This document shows, piece by piece, positions 61,477 to 64,000 of a DNA stretch of 64,000 nt; the first letter of the stretch is position 1; each line of letters starts with the position of its first letter. Origin of the DNA: Dipylidium caninum (Eukaryota; Platyhelminthes; Cestoda; Cyclophyllidea; Dipylidiidae); contig QEYB01001312.1 of NCBI GenBank assembly GCA_017562135.1, forward strand, positions 992,001 to 1,056,000, written 5' to 3'. The notes under the pieces are model-generated. The model ran no database searches. It worked only from the letters and a program-made list of their open reading frames with translations, and had not been told where the DNA came from. Both the position numbers and the translations under genes were made by a program.

Positions 61477-64000
61477 GTGAGTCTTTTTTCAACGCTCGGT
61501 GTATATCATTACCCCCTAAGCTTGGGGCACTTGGTCCTGCCTTTGGGCTTTACTCTAAGATCCCCCGCCCCGCTCTGAAGACCCACTTCCTGCATTTCGG
61601 CCTCCTGTGCGCGGTAAGCCTCTGTCTTGCTCCATTATGCCCCGAGGGTCCCACAGTTTTCTCTCTCATGCCTCCCGGTCTGTTTAAAGTTTCAGTGGCA
61701 ACCGTTCAGTTTATTTCACTCACATAGAATGCGGTTTTGCGGTTTTCTATATGCCATTGCGAATGTTTTCCAGTGCTGTAAAAGACGTCTTTTTATCATT
61801 GACCTTCTGGGTCAACTCGCGTCCCATGTTTCGATTGCCCCTAATTTTGCGTACTCTGCGTCTGTCATGACCAACGGCAACATTTTCTGTGCCAAACTCA
61901 TCAGATGCTGTTAAGTGGTTCCGCCAAAATCTAAAAATAACTGTCTATTTACATATACACAATATAGAACATCATTTTCCTTGTGGTTCCATTTTTTTTC
62001 AGCCTTGGTCTTTTTGGTAGACGGCTCTTTTCCGGCTTTCTTCCATCAGTGAATGGGTGAGAGGGACGTCGTCTCGTACAGACACTTCGTTTTATTCTAA
62101 ACTTACTCCAGACCGCCTCACTTCTCCCTCATGCTCCCCTGGATGCCTGCTTTGACAGCGTCTTATGGCTCGTCGGCTACGTGTTTCCGGTTGATTCCTT
62201 CCACTTTCGGGCGTGCTTTATTCCTAGTCACATTGAGACCGCCACGTAGAGCCTCGTCTCATACCGCCACAGGAACAAGTTCTGGCTACTGTTGTCTCCA
62301 GCAATTCCTCTCCCTTTACCTGCACCAGTTGCGTTAGGCGACGACTTTGACTTTGCACTTTTAGTAAATTTAGTAAACTTTAGCATTTTACTTCCCTTCA
62401 CTTTTCCTCCGATCAAAAACTCATAGTTTGGGGAGTATAGGAGGAGAGGTGTCCATCTCGTCTGTCGATGCTCCGAGAAAGTGGCCGAGACTGCCAACAC
62501 TGCCGTTTCCCGGCGGTCTCTTACACTTTTCTCCAGGCATGGAATTTGGTCTTTTCCATCCCCTCCATCGTCAAATCGTCTTGTCATAACTCGTTAACCT
62601 AATTATAATTGCATGAGGTGGATTTAGCACCGCTGCGATGCTTTGCCGACCTACCGCTTGACAGGCAGAAAATCTTACCACTCTGCACTAACTCCTCAAC
62701 CACTTCATAATTGAACTTTCACTTTCGGCAGAGGGAAAAGTGCGACGTGAATTGATGCCCAGCGGTGAAGCAAACACTAACAGTTTGTCCTTGTCTTTTG
62801 CACTCTGCCTCTTTCATTCAGTCCTTCCTCCTTTCATTCCTTTTCCACGTGGACGAAAAGGGTGTGCTCGCTCCAACCACTTCGTTTTCTTTGAGGAGCG
62901 TTGGTCAAGCTGCCCCCACAATCCGCTGTTCAACTTTCGCTGCAAATGATCACTGGATTAGCTGCTCTCTGTGCGGCTGAGGATTTTATGACCTACCATC
63001 ACGTAGACGTGTAGTAGTGTATTCACTTTTAGTTGCGATTTGAAGAGTCATTTGCTTGGGGAGGCGTTCACTCCCTGCCTCTAAATGCCGTTCGACTCGG
63101 CAAATAGGTTTCTCTGTCACAGATCCCTTCAATGAATCACCACAAATTCACGGCATCACCACTTAACATAGTTGGCCACGGATCAGTGGAGTTTTACTCC
63201 CTACTTCTCTCTCTCTTATCTTCTTTCACCCATTGCCGCTTTCGGTGCAGGAATTCACCTCGCGAGCGAGGCCTGACGAGGCCTGAAGGGGTGTCTTCGT
63301 CTAGCCCTTTCGACTATTCTAGTTTTTGTCTGAAGCCATAAACAGGGTGCACTTCTTATCACTCGCCCTTCCTCTCCCCATTATGGACTTCGCGTACACA
63401 TCATTCGGACCATCAAAGTGCAGTCGCAGTTGATTACGGGGACACAAAAGGCGGCGCCAGTAAATTAAGATTTCGTTCCCGTTCGTGCGTTCAAGCCTAC
63501 TGTGACCGCGTTTGGCTGCCTCTCGTCAGAGCAGGGGCGAGACTCGCTGGCCGCGACTTTGACAAATCTCTCCTTTCCTCGCGAACGCACGGGCGAATTC
63601 GCACAAAACGGCGTTGTGCGGTTTACCAATGTCCCTTTTTCCTCAACTACCTGACTGCATACAGAACTTACGCCGGCCGACCCACCACCCGAGGACCAAA
63701 CTAGTCTCACTGTGAGAGCCCCCGCCACGACTGAGAGGGTGGAGGAAGAGACAAAAGGCTAACCAATAAGTGGAAATCTTTTAAAATTAGTTTAAGCGAT
63801 ACGCTCGTCAGCCTGTCTGCTCCTGAAAGTCTCGTGACGACTTAAATATACACGTTATATCCAGCGCATTTTATGTCTTCAGTCGGGAGCGATGCAGCGC
63901 CTCCTAATGTCACGGCCATATGGCAAATAGGGAGCTTTTTCTTGGGCCTTCTGCTTGCTCTTACGAGTTTTGCCAACTCAACGTCCCGCCCATTATCCTT
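61477..64000. other. Presumed intron or downstream sequence of the TipE-like gene
   Basis: I see no further exon that continues the TipE-like frame with the expected cysteines and second membrane helix. Short open frames on both strands here match nothing I recognise. If the gene model is right, this is its first intron. Confidence 0.35.

Overview
This window is eukaryotic DNA, most likely from a parasitic flatworm and probably a cestode (tapeworm). The reasons are: coding exons split by very short GT-AG introns (43, 44 and 46 nt) as well as introns of 0.3-2.6 kb; compact genes widely spaced in non-coding DNA; a mariner transposon fossil; and two genes whose first coding exon has no in-frame ATG but opens straight after a splice acceptor, the layout expected where a flatworm spliced leader supplies the AUG. 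The species cannot be fixed from the sequence alone.

Layout. 1-4.1 kb: non-coding, with a GC-rich block at about 3.6-3.85 kb. 4.1-5.3 kb (+): a stomatin/band-7 protein in one long exon. 5.3-20.5 kb: a 15 kb stretch with no gene I can establish, apart from a weak secreted-peptide candidate near 12.1 kb. 20.5-30.2 kb (+): kinesin-associated protein 3 (KAP3) in 13 exons whose phases all agree (2,418 nt, exactly 806 codons). 31.2-45.6 kb (-): a large protein of about 1,850 residues that I do not recognise, in about 18 exons, several of them micro-exons of 24-45 nt. It converges on KAP3. 47.2-47.4 kb (+): a 31-residue metallothionein in two exons behind a palindromic TATA box. 51.0-57.0 kb (-): a type I membrane protein with a signal peptide, a C-type lectin domain, four sushi domains, one transmembrane helix and a basic tail; it has a possible alternative terminal exon and a reading-frame discontinuity in the lectin domain. 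A dead mariner copy lies in its third intron. 61.1-61.5 kb (+): the first exon of a TipE/BK-beta-like channel auxiliary subunit that probably continues beyond the window.

How the genes work: they do not form a pathway. KAP3 is the cargo adaptor of heterotrimeric kinesin-2 (intraflagellar transport). Stomatin, the lectin/sushi protein and the TipE-like subunit are membrane proteins. The metallothionein binds metal ions. The large gene has helical, basic and serine-rich stretches but no assignable function. Exon coordinates were obtained by hand from splice sites, phase and homology; they should be good to the base where stated, except where marked uncertain.
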